Assembly (NCBI RefSeq): GCF_004362215.1 | Contig: NZ_SNWR01000001.1 | Coordinates: 1,612,001 to 1,676,000, forward strand | DNA: 64,000 nucleotides | Origin: Paractinoplanes brasiliensis | Lineage (GTDB): Bacteria; Actinomycetota; Actinomycetes; Mycobacteriales; Micromonosporaceae | Reading direction: 5' to 3' | Shown: positions 16,542-25,680 of the stretch, piece after piece | Layout: each line of letters starts with the position of its first letter | Position numbering within the stretch: position 1 is the first letter of the stretch | Notes under the pieces: generated by a model | Told to the model about the DNA's origin: nothing | What the model saw: only the letters and a program-made list of their open reading frames with translations | Databases searched by the model: none | Program-made: the position numbers and the translations under genes

Positions 16542-19500
16542 TCAGCGGAAGTCCCGGGAGGCCGGCGAAACCGGTGGGGTGACCGCCTCCAGCCGGTCGG
16601 CCACCAGGTTGAGCACCCCCTCGGCCTTCTCGAGCCGGCCGCGCACGAGCAGCGCCGAGCTGGTGCGCGCGACCCGCCGGTAGCGCTGCCACAGCCCCGG
16701 GGAGCAGGTCACGTTGAGCATCCCGGTCTCGTCCTCGAGGTTCACGAACGTCACCCCGCCCGCGGTGGCCGGGCGCTGCCGGTGGGTGACGATCCCCCCG
16801 ACCCGGATGCGGGCGCCCGCCTCGACCCGGCTCAACCGGTTGATCGGGATCGCGCCCGCCCTGTCGAGGTCGGCCCGGATGAACTGGGCCGGGTGCGAGT
16901 CGGGCGACAGGCCGGTGGCCCACACGTCGGCGACCAGTTCGTCGACCGCGCTCATGCCAGGCAACATGGGCGCGTCGGTGCCGGTCACCGTGCCGGGCAG
17001 CCGGTCGGGCCGGTCCTGCGCGGCGGCTCCGGCGGCCCACAGCGCCTCCCGCCGGGTCAGCCCGAACCCGGCGAACGCGTCGGCGGTCGCCAGCGCCTCC
17101 AAGTGGGCGGTCGTGCAACCCGTGCGGCGGGCAAGATCGGTCATTCCCCCGTACGGGCCGTGGGCGCGCCGTTCCTGCTCGATGCGCTCGGCCAGCTCCT
17201 CCCCCAGCGAACGGATGCTGCCCAGCCCCTGCCGCACGGCCGGGCCGCCCAGCCCCCACGCGTACGGGGGCTCGCCGGGCAGGGCGCCCCACCGGGTCTG
17301 GGGTGCCGACTCGAGGGTGGCCTTGGCGTCGCTCAGGTTGATGTCGGGCCGGCGCACCTCGACCCCGTGCCGCCGGGCGTCGTCGACCAGCGACTGCGGC
17401 GAATAGAAGCCCATCGGCTGCGCGTTCAGCAGCGCCGCGCAGAAAGCGGCCGGGTGATACCGCTTGAGCCAGGCGCTGGCGTAGACCAGGTAGGCGAAGC
17501 TCATCGAGTGGCTTTCCGGGAAGCCGTAATTGGCGAACGCGGACAGTTTCACGAACAGGTCGTCGGCGAGCTCGCCGGTGATGCCGTTGGCGGCCATCCC
17601 CTCGTACAGGCGCTTCTTGATTCTCTCCATCTTCTCGATCGACCTTTTCGAGCCCATCGCGCGGCGCAGCTGGTCGGCCTCGGCCGGGTCGAAACCGGCA
17701 ACGTCGATCGCCAGCTGCATCAACTGCTCCTGGAAGAGCGGCACGCCGAGCGTCTTCTCGAGCGCGTTGCGCATCAACGGGTGTGGATAGGTGACCTCTT
17801 CCTGACCGTTCTTGCGCCGGATGTACGGGTGGACCGAGCCGCCCTGAATGGGTCCGGGGCGGATGAGCGCCACCTCGACCACCAGGTCGTAGAACACACG
17901 CGGTTTGAGCCGGGGCAGGGTCGCCATCTGGGCACGGCTCTCCACCTGGAAAACGCCCACCGAATCGGCCCGGCAAAGCATTTCGTAGACCTCGGGATCG
18001 GTCAGGTCCATGGTGGAGATGTCCAGGTCGGACTCGATCATTTCGTACGCGTACCGCAGCGCGGACAGCATGCCCAGCCCCAGCAGGTCGAACTTGACCA
18101 GCTCGATCGCCGCGCAGTCGTCCTTGTCCCACTGCAGCACCGTGCGGCCCGGCATCCGGCCCCACTCCACCGGGCACACCTCGATGATCGGGCGGTCGCA
18201 GATCACCATGCCGCCCGAGTGGATGCCCAGGTGCCGCGGGAAGTCCTGCACCTGGTTGGCGAACTCGACCACCTGCGGCGGGATGTCCTCGACGTCGACG
18301 GTGGCCACGCTGCCCCACCGGTCGATCTGCTTGCTCCAGGCGTCCTGCTGGCCCGGCGAGAACCCGAACGCCTTCGCCATGTCCCGCACCGCCGACCGCG
18401 GCCGGTACGAGATCACGTTGGCGACCTGGGCCGTGTGCTCGCGCCCGTACTTGCGGTAGACGTGCTGGATGACCTCCTCACGCCGGTCCGACTCGATGTC
18501 GACGTCGATGTCGGGCGGGCCGTCGCGTTCCGGGGCCAGGAACCGCTCGAACAGCAGGTTGTGCGCCACCGCGTCCACATTGGTGATGCGCAGCGCGTAA
18601 CAGACCGCGGAGTTGGCCGCGCTGCCCCGGCCCTGGGCATAGATGCCCTGGTCACGGCAGAACTGGACGATGTCGTAGACGACCAGGAAGTAACCCGGGA
18701 ACCCCAGCTCCTCGATCATCCGGAGCTCGTACTCGATCTGCTCGTACGCCCGGGGGTGCGCCTCGGGTGGGCCGTAACGGTCCCGGGCGCCGCGCATCGT
18801 GAGCTCGCGCAGCCAGGTCATCTCGGTGTGCCCCGGTTCGGGGATGTCGAAATCGGGCAGCCGCGGCGCGATCAGCTCGATGTCGAACGCCAGACCCTCG
18901 CCGAACATCGCGGCCGCCTCGACAGCCCCCGGGTACGCGGCGAACCGGCGGGCCATCTCGTCGCCGCTGCGCAGGTGGGCGGTGCCGGCCGCGGGCAGCC
19001 AGCCGTCGATCTCGTCAAGGCCGCGGCGGGACCGGACAGCGGCCAGCGCGGTGGCGAGCCGCCGCCGGGCCGGGGTGGCGTAGTGCACGTTGTTGGTGGC
19101 CACGACCTCCAGGCCGCGGCTCTTGGCCAGCGCGAACAGGACGTCGTTGCGGTCGTCGTCGTACGGGTCGCCGTGCGCGGTCAGCTCGACGGCGACATTC
19201 GGCCGGCCGAACAGGGCGACCAGACGATCGAGCTCGTACGCGGCGGCGTCGACCCCCTCGGTGGCCAGCGCGAGCGGGACGGGGCCCTTGCGGCAACCGG
19301 TGAGGATCAGCACATGGTCACGCAGGGTGGCCGCGATCTCCTCCAGGTCGCCGTACTCGGGCTTGCCCTTCTCGCCGCCGGCCAGCTGCGCGCGTGACAG
19401 GGTGGCGGCCAGACGCGCGTACCCCTCGTGACCGTGCGCGAGGGCGAGCAGGTGACGGCCCTCCGGGTCGGCCTCGCCGTTCTGCGGCTTGGTGAGGTCG

Positions 19501-19871
19501 AGGGAGAGCTCGGCGCCGAAGATCGTGGGCAGGCCGAGTTCGCGGGCGGCCTGCGAGAAACGGACCACGCCGTAGAAGCCGTCGTGATCGGTGACGGCCA
19601 GGCCCCGCAACCCCAGGCGGGCGGCTTCCTCGGCGAGTTCCTCGGGGTGACTGGCCCCGTCGAGGAAGCTGAAATTCGAGTGACAGTGCAATTCCGCGTA
19701 CGGGGTGACGCTCTGTTTCCTGATGAGGGCGGGGGCCGCGTACGCCTGACGCTTGCGCGACCACGCGGGCGAGTCACCGCCGTCCCCGTCGATCGCCAGC
19801 GGGTCGACCACCTTGCCGGTGAGCGTCTTCTCGAGCTCCGACCACGAGATCTTGGGGTTATGAAAGCCCAC
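16542..19871 (-). CDS. dnaE2: Error-prone DNA polymerase III alpha subunit DnaE2
   Basis: This 1109-residue C-family polymerase is the mutasome replicase. It opens with the PHP domain (AELHCHSNFSFLDGAS near residue 58, then VTDHDGFYG), has the catalytic palm aspartates in PDIDVDIESDRRE near residue 455, the helix-hairpin-helix region and a C-terminal OB fold (RIRVGGIVTHRQRPATAGGV, then VNLEDETGMLNV). It lacks the long C terminus and tau/clamp-binding tail of DnaE1, as expected for DnaE2. It starts 8 nt after imuB stops. In mycobacteria DnaE2 works with ImuA' and ImuB in SOS mutagenesis; the gene order here suggests the same role. Confidence 0.96.
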   Translation of the reverse strand: MGFHNPKISWSELEKTLTGKVVDPLAIDGDGGDSPAWSRKRQAYAAPALIRKQSVTPYAELHCHSNFSFLDGASHPEELAEEAARLGLRGLAVTDHDGFYGVVRFSQAARELGLPTIFGAELSLDLTKPQNGEADPEGRHLLALAHGHEGYARLAATLSRAQLAGGEKGKPEYGDLEEIAATLRDHVLILTGCRKGPVPLALATEGVDAAAYELDRLVALFGRPNVAVELTAHGDPYDDDRNDVLFALAKSRGLEVVATNNVHYATPARRRLATALAAVRSRRGLDEIDGWLPAAGTAHLRSGDEMARRFAAYPGAVEAAAMFGEGLAFDIELIAPRLPDFDIPEPGHTEMTWLRELTMRGARDRYGPPEAHPRAYEQIEYELRMIEELGFPGYFLVVYDIVQFCRDQGIYAQGRGSAANSAVCYALRITNVDAVAHNLLFERFLAPERDGPPDIDVDIESDRREEVIQHVYRKYGREHTAQVANVISYRPRSAVRDMAKAFGFSPGQQDAWSKQIDRWGSVATVDVEDIPPQVVEFANQVQDFPRHLGIHSGGMVICDRPIIEVCPVEWGRMPGRTVLQWDKDDCAAIELVKFDLLGLGMLSALRYAYEMIESDLDISTMDLTDPEVYEMLCRADSVGVFQVESRAQMATLPRLKPRVFYDLVVEVALIRPGPIQGGSVHPYIRRKNGQEEVTYPHPLMRNALEKTLGVPLFQEQLMQLAIDVAGFDPAEADQLRRAMGSKRSIEKMERIKKRLYEGMAANGITGELADDLFVKLSAFANYGFPESHSMSFAYLVYASAWLKRYHPAAFCAALLNAQPMGFYSPQSLVDDARRHGVEVRRPDINLSDAKATLESAPQTRWGALPGEPPYAWGLGGPAVRQGLGSIRSLGEELAERIEQERRAHGPYGGMTDLARRTGCTTAHLEALATADAFAGFGLTRREALWAAGAAAQDRPDRLPGTVTGTDAPMLPGMSAVDELVADVWATGLSPDSHPAQFIRADLDRAGAIPINRLSRVEAGARIRVGGIVTHRQRPATAGGVTFVNLEDETGMLNVTCSPGLWQRYRRVARTSSALLVRGRLEKAEGVLNLVADRLEAVTPPVSPASRDFR

Positions 19872-19879
19872 GGAAGCCC

Positions 19880-22147
19880 CTAGTCATAGATCGCCTCGAC
19901 GGCCCAGTGCCCCCCGGAGAGGCTGAGCAGAAACGCCCGCCCGTCGGAGAGCAACACCTGGAACCGCGCCCGCCGCCGCGCCTGCTCGGAGTCCCACCAG
20001 CGCTCGTCCACCGGCCACGGCCCGGCCCACCCCGCGATGGCCACGGGCCGGGCACGCTCGACGATCAGGGCCGCCGGGCTCCCGGTGAGATCAAGCCGCG
20101 CGCTGACCCCCACGGCCTCCCCGTCCCCGTCGAGCACCACCGCCGGCACGCCGTGCCCCAGCACGATCGCCGGCGCCGGCCTGGGCACCCGCCCCGGCCA
20201 CGGCGGTTCCTTCTTGACCTTCTTCCGCCCCTTGCCCGCCTTCGCCTCCGCCCGCTGGGCCGCTTTCCCTTCCTCCATCCCACCGGGCTTCTCACTCCCT
20301 GACGCCCGCGCCGGCGTTTCCGTCCCGTGCCCGGCGCCTTGTCGCCCACCCGGCACCACCCCCAGCACCGGCCGGCCGGCTGCCCCTACCAGCTCCAACC
20401 CAGGCCGCTCGCCTTTGCCTCCCGCCGATACCCCTTCCTCCTCCAGTGCCTCTTTCTGTCGGCCACCGTCCCTCGTCCCCTCTTGCTTCTCCTTTCGCCG
20501 GCCTTCATCCCGCGCCTTCTCTCGCCGGCCCCTGTCCCACAGCCCATCCCCCGTCTCCCTGTCCTGTCTCTCCCTATCCCCCGTCTCCCCGTCCTGCCTC
20601 TCCCCGTCCCACACCTCACTCCGCGAACCCCCGTCCCGTAGTCCTTCCCGCCACATCTCCATTTCGGACAAATGCGAAATGGGAGTTATTGCACCCTGGG
20701 GATCGCGGAAGGGGCGACGGGTGAGCTCCGCACCCTCCACGGGTGGCCAGGGGAACGCCCCTTCTTCGGGGGCGGGCTCATCGCGTACGGGGGATGGTGG
20801 GTTGGGGAGATGCAGCGTGAGCTCGGCCTGGGTGTGGCGGGACAGCACCGGGACGGTGGTTATGCCCGGAATCGGGTCGGCGTGGGGGGCCGCGGGCCGG
20901 TGCGGGTCACGTTCGTCGCCCCAGGGGACCAGGCGGATCTGGTCGTCGGCGTTACGGCCACCGCCCAGCACGGGGGTGACCACCGACTCGGGTCCGAGCA
21001 GGCCCTGCACCCGGCTGAACGCGCGATGCGCCCGTTCCCGGTCGGCCCCGGCGTCACCCCACAGGCCGGGCTGAAGTCCGAGGTGGACGAGCACACCGTC
21101 GGGGATCAGGCGCAACCGCACCAGACCCGCGGTCGGGCGTGCCGGAGCACCGCGGCGGGCGCCGGTGAGCCAGCCGTCCAGCTGCCAGCGGACCCGTTCG
21201 GCGATGGCGGCCGAGGTCAGCGTGCCGTCGTGCCGCCAGACGCGGTGCAGTTCCTGGCCGTTCGCGGTGACCGCCTCGATGCCCAGGCGGGTGCAGGCCA
21301 GCCCGTACGCGGCGAGTTTGTCATGCAACCGCTCGGCCAGCGCACGCCCGGCGAAGGCGGCCACGTCGACCCGTTCGAGCGGTTCGTCGTACGTCTCGGA
21401 GACCTCCAGGTCGGGCGGCGGCCGGCGCACCGCGAGCGGACGATGGTCGAACCCGGCCGCGAGCCGATGCGCCAGCGCCCCGTCGAAGCCGAACCGGGTC
21501 AGCACGTCCCCCGCCGGCAACGCCGCGAACTCGCCCAGCGTCTTGAGCCCGAGCCGCTTGAGCAGATCGGTCAGCTCGGGCCGTTCGAGCGCCTCGATCG
21601 GCTGCCCCCGCAGGAACTCGGCCGTCCCGCCGGGCGCGATCACCCGGCCGGCCCGAGCCGCGAGCCCCGCCGCGAACACCCCATCGGCGATGCCGACCTG
21701 ACTCTCCACCGCACACGACTCGGCGACCTGCTCGACGATCCGCTCGGCCGCGGTTTCCTCCCCGCCGAAGTAGCGCGACGGCCCCCGAGCGGCGACCGCG
21801 CACGCCCCCGGCCGGATCACCTCGACCCCGGCGGCCACCTCCTCGACGGCCGCGACCACCGGCTCGAACGCCCGCGCGTCCCGGCCCGGATCATGCTCGA
21901 CCGCCTCGACCTGCGGGCATCTGCTCTGCGCTTCCCGCCGCCGGAGCCCCCGCCGTACGCCCTCCTGCCGCGCCGCCTCCGAACAAGCGATCACCCGGTT
22001 GCCGTGCAGCACGACAACCGGCCCCGCGGACGGCACCCCGAGCACGATCTCGGCCGCGATGACCGGCCAGTCCGGGCACCAGAGCAGCATGGTCCGCGCC
22101 CCGACCGTCCCCGCCACGGCCCGGCTGCCCGCCTCCCGCCCCGCCAT
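19880..22147 (-). CDS. imuB: ImuB, catalytically impaired Y-family polymerase-like mutasome hub
   Basis: The 755-residue protein has a Y-family fold (MLLWCPDWPVIAAEIVLG, GPSRYFGGEETAAERI, then LKRLGLKTLGEFAALP) but lacks the usual palm DxD: the position of DMDAF is occupied by CPDWPV and the SSDEAF region by ARGPSRYF, as in other ImuB proteins, which act as adaptors to the beta clamp and DnaE2. A Gly/Arg/Glu/Asp-rich low-complexity segment (roughly residues 495-630) precedes the conserved C-terminal region (AIAGWAGPWPVDERWWD, then RARFQVLLSDGRAFLLSL). It starts one nt after the imuA stop. Confidence 0.93.
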   Translation of the reverse strand: MAGREAGSRAVAGTVGARTMLLWCPDWPVIAAEIVLGVPSAGPVVVLHGNRVIACSEAARQEGVRRGLRRREAQSRCPQVEAVEHDPGRDARAFEPVVAAVEEVAAGVEVIRPGACAVAARGPSRYFGGEETAAERIVEQVAESCAVESQVGIADGVFAAGLAARAGRVIAPGGTAEFLRGQPIEALERPELTDLLKRLGLKTLGEFAALPAGDVLTRFGFDGALAHRLAAGFDHRPLAVRRPPPDLEVSETYDEPLERVDVAAFAGRALAERLHDKLAAYGLACTRLGIEAVTANGQELHRVWRHDGTLTSAAIAERVRWQLDGWLTGARRGAPARPTAGLVRLRLIPDGVLVHLGLQPGLWGDAGADRERAHRAFSRVQGLLGPESVVTPVLGGGRNADDQIRLVPWGDERDPHRPAAPHADPIPGITTVPVLSRHTQAELTLHLPNPPSPVRDEPAPEEGAFPWPPVEGAELTRRPFRDPQGAITPISHLSEMEMWREGLRDGGSRSEVWDGERQDGETGDRERQDRETGDGLWDRGRREKARDEGRRKEKQEGTRDGGRQKEALEEEGVSAGGKGERPGLELVGAAGRPVLGVVPGGRQGAGHGTETPARASGSEKPGGMEEGKAAQRAEAKAGKGRKKVKKEPPWPGRVPRPAPAIVLGHGVPAVVLDGDGEAVGVSARLDLTGSPAALIVERARPVAIAGWAGPWPVDERWWDSEQARRRARFQVLLSDGRAFLLSLSGGHWAVEAIYD
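20386..20660 (-). repeat. Low-complexity repeat expansion inside imuB
   Basis: The imuB coding strand runs through purine-rich, imperfectly repeated units encoding GDRERQDRETGDGLWDRGRR-like sequence. It is in frame and sits between the little-finger-like domain and the C-terminal region, so it looks like replication-slippage expansion tolerated in a linker. Confidence 0.6.
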
Positions 22148-22148
22148 G

Positions 22149-23552
22149 TCACATCACCGCCGTCATGTGCGCGTCGTTCTTCTTCCCCCGAAAAGCCACA
22201 ACCCGCCCATCCCCGGCAACCGCTTGCTTCCCCGTACGGGTTCTGCCGCCGGCACCCGCTTCCCCGCCGACAGCCACCTGCTTTCCCGTACGCGTCTCGC
22301 CACCACCCGCTTCCCCGGCTGCAGCCGCTTCGTTTCCAGTGCGCATTTCCCCACCCGCTCCCGCACTCGACCCGGCACCCACTTCCGGAGCGCCGAACCC
22401 TCCCGCTCCTGTACGCGTTTCCTCGCCGTCATCCGCACTCGACCCAGCACCCACTACCGGAGCGCCAGACCCTCCCGCTCCTGTACGCCTTTCCTCGCCG
22501 TCGCCCGCACTCGACCCAGCACCCACTACCGGAGCGCCGGACCCTCCCGCTCCCACGTCCGCACCTCTTCCCCTTCCGGCGTTCGGCAGTTCGCTTCCCA
22601 CCAGCGGGATGACCAGGGACAGCCGGGGCGGAGGGGCGCTCACAGTCGAGACGGCCCTCACAACCGGGGCGGGCCCCACAACCGGGGCGGCACTCGCAAC
22701 CGGGACGGCACTCGCGGCCGGGGCGACACTCGCGGCCGGGGCGACACTCGCGGCCGGGGCGACACTCGCGGCCGAGGCGGCACTCGCGGCCGAGGAGGTG
22801 GTTCGCGGGGTTGGCGAGGGAACGGCGCTGAGGTGCGGCTTGGCCGGACGATCCACGGTGGAGTCCCCGCGGGAAGGCGCCGGCGGCAGGGTCAGCGGGC
22901 GGATCGTGACCCCCGGCATCCACATGGTGATCTCTTTGGGGCGGGCCGCCGCGCCCCGACCACGGGCCAGAACCCGCACCTCGCGTCGGCGCAGGCGGCC
23001 GTGACCCCGGTCGAGCCCTTCCCAGCGGGCTTCGAGAACACTCAGGGTCACATCGGCGCCGGCCCAATCGCCGTACGGGACCAGGACACTTCCCCGCTGC
23101 CGGGCCCGCGCCACCAGGCGGGAGGCGATCGAGGCGGAGACTCCCCCGGGGACGGCCAGCACGATCACGTCCACGCCGTCGATGAGCGCGGCGACGACGG
23201 TGGGCCACTCGGGCCCCGGATCGGGCACCAAAGCCAGCCGGTCGAGGGCGATGCCACTTTCGGCGGCGGCTGTCGCACCCAGCGACGGCACGCCGACGAC
23301 AGCACACCACGACCCCGTACGGGATGCCTCGGCCAGCAACGCCAGCACCAGTGACGTCCCGCCCGCTGCCGCAGCGGACCGTCCCGCGGCCACCGCCACC
23401 GTGCTGCCCCGGCGCAGTCCGTGCCCCGGCAGCAGCGCACTCAACTCGGGCGCGACCGGCAACGTCCGATCAAGACCCGACGTCTCGGTCTCACCCGCCG
23501 CCCGAACCAGCTCAGCAAGGGCGGCCGCACCGCTGATCATGCGTCCCGCCAT
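22149..23552 (-). CDS. imuA: ImuA-like RecA-fold mutasome protein
   Basis: The first 220 residues of this 467-residue protein match ImuA/ImuA': LPVAPELSALLPGHGLRRGS, a degenerate Walker A (AVAAGRSAAAAGGTSLVLAL), VVGVPSLGATAAAESGIALD and VIVLAVPGGVSASIASRLVA. The remaining half is repetitive Ala/Val/Pro and Gly/Ser/Ala sequence unlike the family, which is normally about 200-300 residues. ATG at 23552 with GAGG seven nt upstream is preferred to the GTG at 23564, which would overlap that site. It is followed at one nt by imuB and belongs to the damage-induced translesion cassette. Confidence 0.87.
   Translation of the reverse strand: MAGRMISGAAALAELVRAAGETETSGLDRTLPVAPELSALLPGHGLRRGSTVAVAAGRSAAAAGGTSLVLALLAEASRTGSWCAVVGVPSLGATAAAESGIALDRLALVPDPGPEWPTVVAALIDGVDVIVLAVPGGVSASIASRLVARARQRGSVLVPYGDWAGADVTLSVLEARWEGLDRGHGRLRRREVRVLARGRGAAARPKEITMWMPGVTIRPLTLPPAPSRGDSTVDRPAKPHLSAVPSPTPRTTSSAASAASAASVAPAASVAPAASVAPAASAVPVASAAPVVGPAPVVRAVSTVSAPPPRLSLVIPLVGSELPNAGRGRGADVGAGGSGAPVVGAGSSAGDGEERRTGAGGSGAPVVGAGSSADDGEETRTGAGGFGAPEVGAGSSAGAGGEMRTGNEAAAAGEAGGGETRTGKQVAVGGEAGAGGRTRTGKQAVAGDGRVVAFRGKKNDAHMTAVM
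22363..22560 (-). repeat. 72-bp tandem repeat (about 3 copies) in the 3' half of imuA
   Basis: GCACTCGACCC recurs at 22363, 22435 and 22507, giving an exact 72-bp period (24 residues per unit, of the type GAGGSGAPVVGAGSSA). The copies are nearly identical, which suggests recent duplication. Confidence 0.8.
22690..22800 (-). repeat. 18-bp tandem repeat (about 6-7 copies) in imuA
   Basis: CACTCGCGGCCGGGGCGA and close variants repeat head to tail, encoding SVAPAA hexapeptides. The period is a multiple of three, so the frame is preserved. Confidence 0.8.
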
Positions 23553-23605
23553 GTGTTGCCTCACTCTTGTTGCTCAGCTCTTCCCCTCACCCCGCCACCC
23601 GGCAG

Positions 23606-23803
23606 GCCGCCCACCCGTCACCCCTGCGGCCGTCCTGCCCTTCATCCCGCCGGGGCCGCCCACCCGTCACCCTGCAGGCCGACCTGCCCTTCATCCCGGT
23701 CAGGGCCGCCCACCCGTCACCCTGCAGGCCGACCTGCCCTTCATCCCGGTCAGGGCCGCCCACCCGTCACCCTGCGGACCGCCCTGCCCTTCATCCCGGC
23801 AGG
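23606..23803 (-). repeat. 50-bp tandem repeat, four copies, upstream of imuA
   Basis: Units beginning GCCGCCCACCCGTCACC start at 23606, 23655, 23705 and 23755, with a period of 49-50 bp. Units two and three are identical. There are no spacers, so it is not a CRISPR array. Each unit contains a short stem (GCAGG-CCGA-CCTGC in the best copies). The array lies 54-251 nt upstream of the imuA start, in the otherwise empty 560-bp gap before the HEPN gene. No LexA box or clear -10 was found in that gap. Confidence 0.88.
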
Positions 23804-24112
23804 GCCGCCCTGCGGGGCGTCTCGGCAAGTCCGACGGGCCGACCTGCCCGTCTTTCCTGGCAGGTCGACCCGCCCCGATCACTCCGCCCGATCGCCCGGC
23901 GGGCCGCTCTGCCGGCGTCCCGCGTCGTGTCAGGGCATGACTGATCAGCGGCCTCCGGGAAGGAAGCCGCCGAGCAGTGGGGAAGAACTGCCCGGACAGA
24001 TCCGGGTCACAAGCCGTCGCCCCACCGGCCACTTCGGACCGGCGGACGCGGCCGGAGTCAGGCAGCCGGCGCCGCCGTCCGGGCCACCACCGGGGCCGCA
24101 CCGGCCGACGGG

Positions 24113-25348
24113 TCAGGCGGCCAGTGTGGGCTGGTAGGCCAGGCCCAGCGACGACTCGACCACGGCCACGAACTGTTCGGCGGCGCGCAGCAGGTCGTCG
24201 GCCTCGCGGGGAGTCACCACGCGTGGGATGCCGGCCTCGGCCGCCGCGCGTTTGGAGGCTCCGAGAGCGAAGTAGTTGGCCCATTCGCCGAAATCGGGCG
24301 CCACCAGCACCAGCAGCGACCAGACGCTGGTCACCTTGCTGCGCCGGCTGGCCGGGGCGGGGCGGGCCCGAGCCGCGAGAACAGCGGCCGCGGCTCGCAG
24401 CGCGGCCAGGTGAGCCGTCGCGTAACGGATGCCGTCGGGCTGCGTGCGCGCCGCCTCGGCCAGCCCGTCACGGGCGATGGCCAGCAACTGGGCGGGCGTG
24501 CGCTGCGGAAGCATGTGAGCCGGAACGGTCGGGGCATCAGCCCGGGCCGCCGCCGTCGGCGCATGCGCCAACCCGGGCACGGTCATGCCGGAAACATCCG
24601 CACCGGACGAAACCCGCCGGGAAGCCACCCCCGCGGAAGCCCTCGCGGAAGCCCCCGAGCCGTTCCCGGCCTGACGAGCCCCGTCCTGCCGGGAAGGCGA
24701 AGCTTGTGACGGCACAGCCTGGGACGGCACAGCCTGGGACGACACAGCCTGAGACGGCACAGCCTGGGACGACACAGCCTGGGACGACACAGCCTGAGAC
24801 GACACAGCCTGAGACGACACAGCCTGAGACGACACAGCCTGAGACGACACAGCCGGGGACGGCACAGCATGCCGGGGCACATCCCGTCGGGGTGCCGCTT
24901 GTTGAGGCGCCTGGCGGGGCGCGACCCACCCGGAAGCCGCCTGGCGAGCCATGATCGAACCGGAGGGCTCCGGCTGGACGGCGGCGGCCGAGGATGCCGG
25001 CGCGCCGGCGAAGGCAGCCGGGTCGATGAGAGCCGTGTGCGTGGCCGCCGGGCCACCGGAAGCCGAGCGCGACGCCGCTTCCACGCAGGCCGGGCCGTGG
25101 CCCGAAGCGGCGGTATGCGTCACGCCGGGGATCGCGGGATGCGCATAGGGCATGCCGGACCCGGACGAAAGCGCAGTGCCCGAACCGATCGGCGGAGTGC
25201 CCGGCGGAGCCGAGCGCGCAGAAGCCAGGGCCGGACCTGCAGAAGCCGGGGCCGAGCGCGCAGAAGCCGGAGCCGGCGGGGCCGGGGGCCGGCCGGCGTG
25301 GGCCAGGTCGGGAGCCGGTAGAAGGCTGGGCGCCGTGTGGCTCGCCAT
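24113..25348 (-). CDS. SAV_6107-type HEPN domain protein with long repetitive N-terminal extension
   Basis: The last 130 residues of this 411-residue product (from TPAQLLAIARDGLAEA, through RSKVTSVWSLLVLVAPDFGEWANYF to RREADDL-like PREADDLLRAAEQFVAVVE) match the SAV_6107 HEPN-like family of actinobacteria. HEPN domains are often RNases or nucleotide-binding modules, but the R-x4-6-H catalytic motif is not obvious here. The N-terminal 280 residues are Ala/Pro/Ser-rich and contain an AVSSQ pentapeptide array. ATG at 25348 has GAGGAG eight nt upstream. It is the first gene downstream of the LexA box and lies upstream of imuA on the same strand. Confidence 0.72.
   Translation of the reverse strand: MASHTAPSLLPAPDLAHAGRPPAPPAPASARSAPASAGPALASARSAPPGTPPIGSGTALSSGSGMPYAHPAIPGVTHTAASGHGPACVEAASRSASGGPAATHTALIDPAAFAGAPASSAAAVQPEPSGSIMARQAASGWVAPRQAPQQAAPRRDVPRHAVPSPAVSSQAVSSQAVSSQAVSSQAVSSQAVSSQAVPSQAVSSQAVPSQAVPSQASPSRQDGARQAGNGSGASARASAGVASRRVSSGADVSGMTVPGLAHAPTAAARADAPTVPAHMLPQRTPAQLLAIARDGLAEAARTQPDGIRYATAHLAALRAAAAVLAARARPAPASRRSKVTSVWSLLVLVAPDFGEWANYFALGASKRAAAEAGIPRVVTPREADDLLRAAEQFVAVVESSLGLAYQPTLAA
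24708..24870 (-). repeat. 15-bp tandem repeat (about 11 copies) in the HEPN gene
   Basis: Units such as GACGACACAGCCTGA repeat head to tail and encode SQAVS pentapeptides. The period keeps the frame. Copies are nearly identical, so copy number probably varies between strains. Confidence 0.88.
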
Positions 25349-25439
25349 GTGTTTCTCCTCGCGTGTCTCGCATCCGACGTGCCGGGTCGAACCGAGGCGC
25401 TGCGGAGGAAGAGCAGCCGCCCCGTCGTGGTGGTAGTGA

Positions 25440-25479
25440 CCGGCCGGGTGTGAAGCTTCCCCACACCACACCCGGCCGG
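25440..25479 (-). promoter_or_regulatory. Large hairpin in the leader of the HEPN gene
   Basis: The arms CCGGCCGGGTGTG (25440-25452) and CACACCCGGCCGG (25467-25479) form a perfect 13-bp stem with a 14-nt loop. It lies about 90 nt upstream of the HEPN start and 200 nt downstream of the LexA box, within the predicted 5' UTR. There is no U tract. It may be a terminator-like or RNA-stability element. Confidence 0.6.
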
Positions 25480-25680
25480 ACCTGCCGGCGGGTCCGTCGC
25501 CCGCCACCCGGGGGTCGGGGGCAGCGGACGACGGTCCTGCCTTGTCTGAAGGCTCCGGACCCGCGAATGCCCGGAACCTCACGCGCGGCACTTCGCGGGT
25601 GCCGCACTGTGGGAGCCACGCCGCGAAACACGGCCCCCGTGTCAGCCCGGACGTGCGAAGCGCCTGAAGGTTCGAAGCGT

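Noticed and set aside
16782..19397. An 871-codon plus-strand open frame across dnaE2
   Set aside because: Antisense to an unmistakable DnaE2; the composition is that of a complementary-strand shadow.
23606..23803. CRISPR array
   Set aside because: The units are contiguous with no unique spacers, and no cas genes are present.
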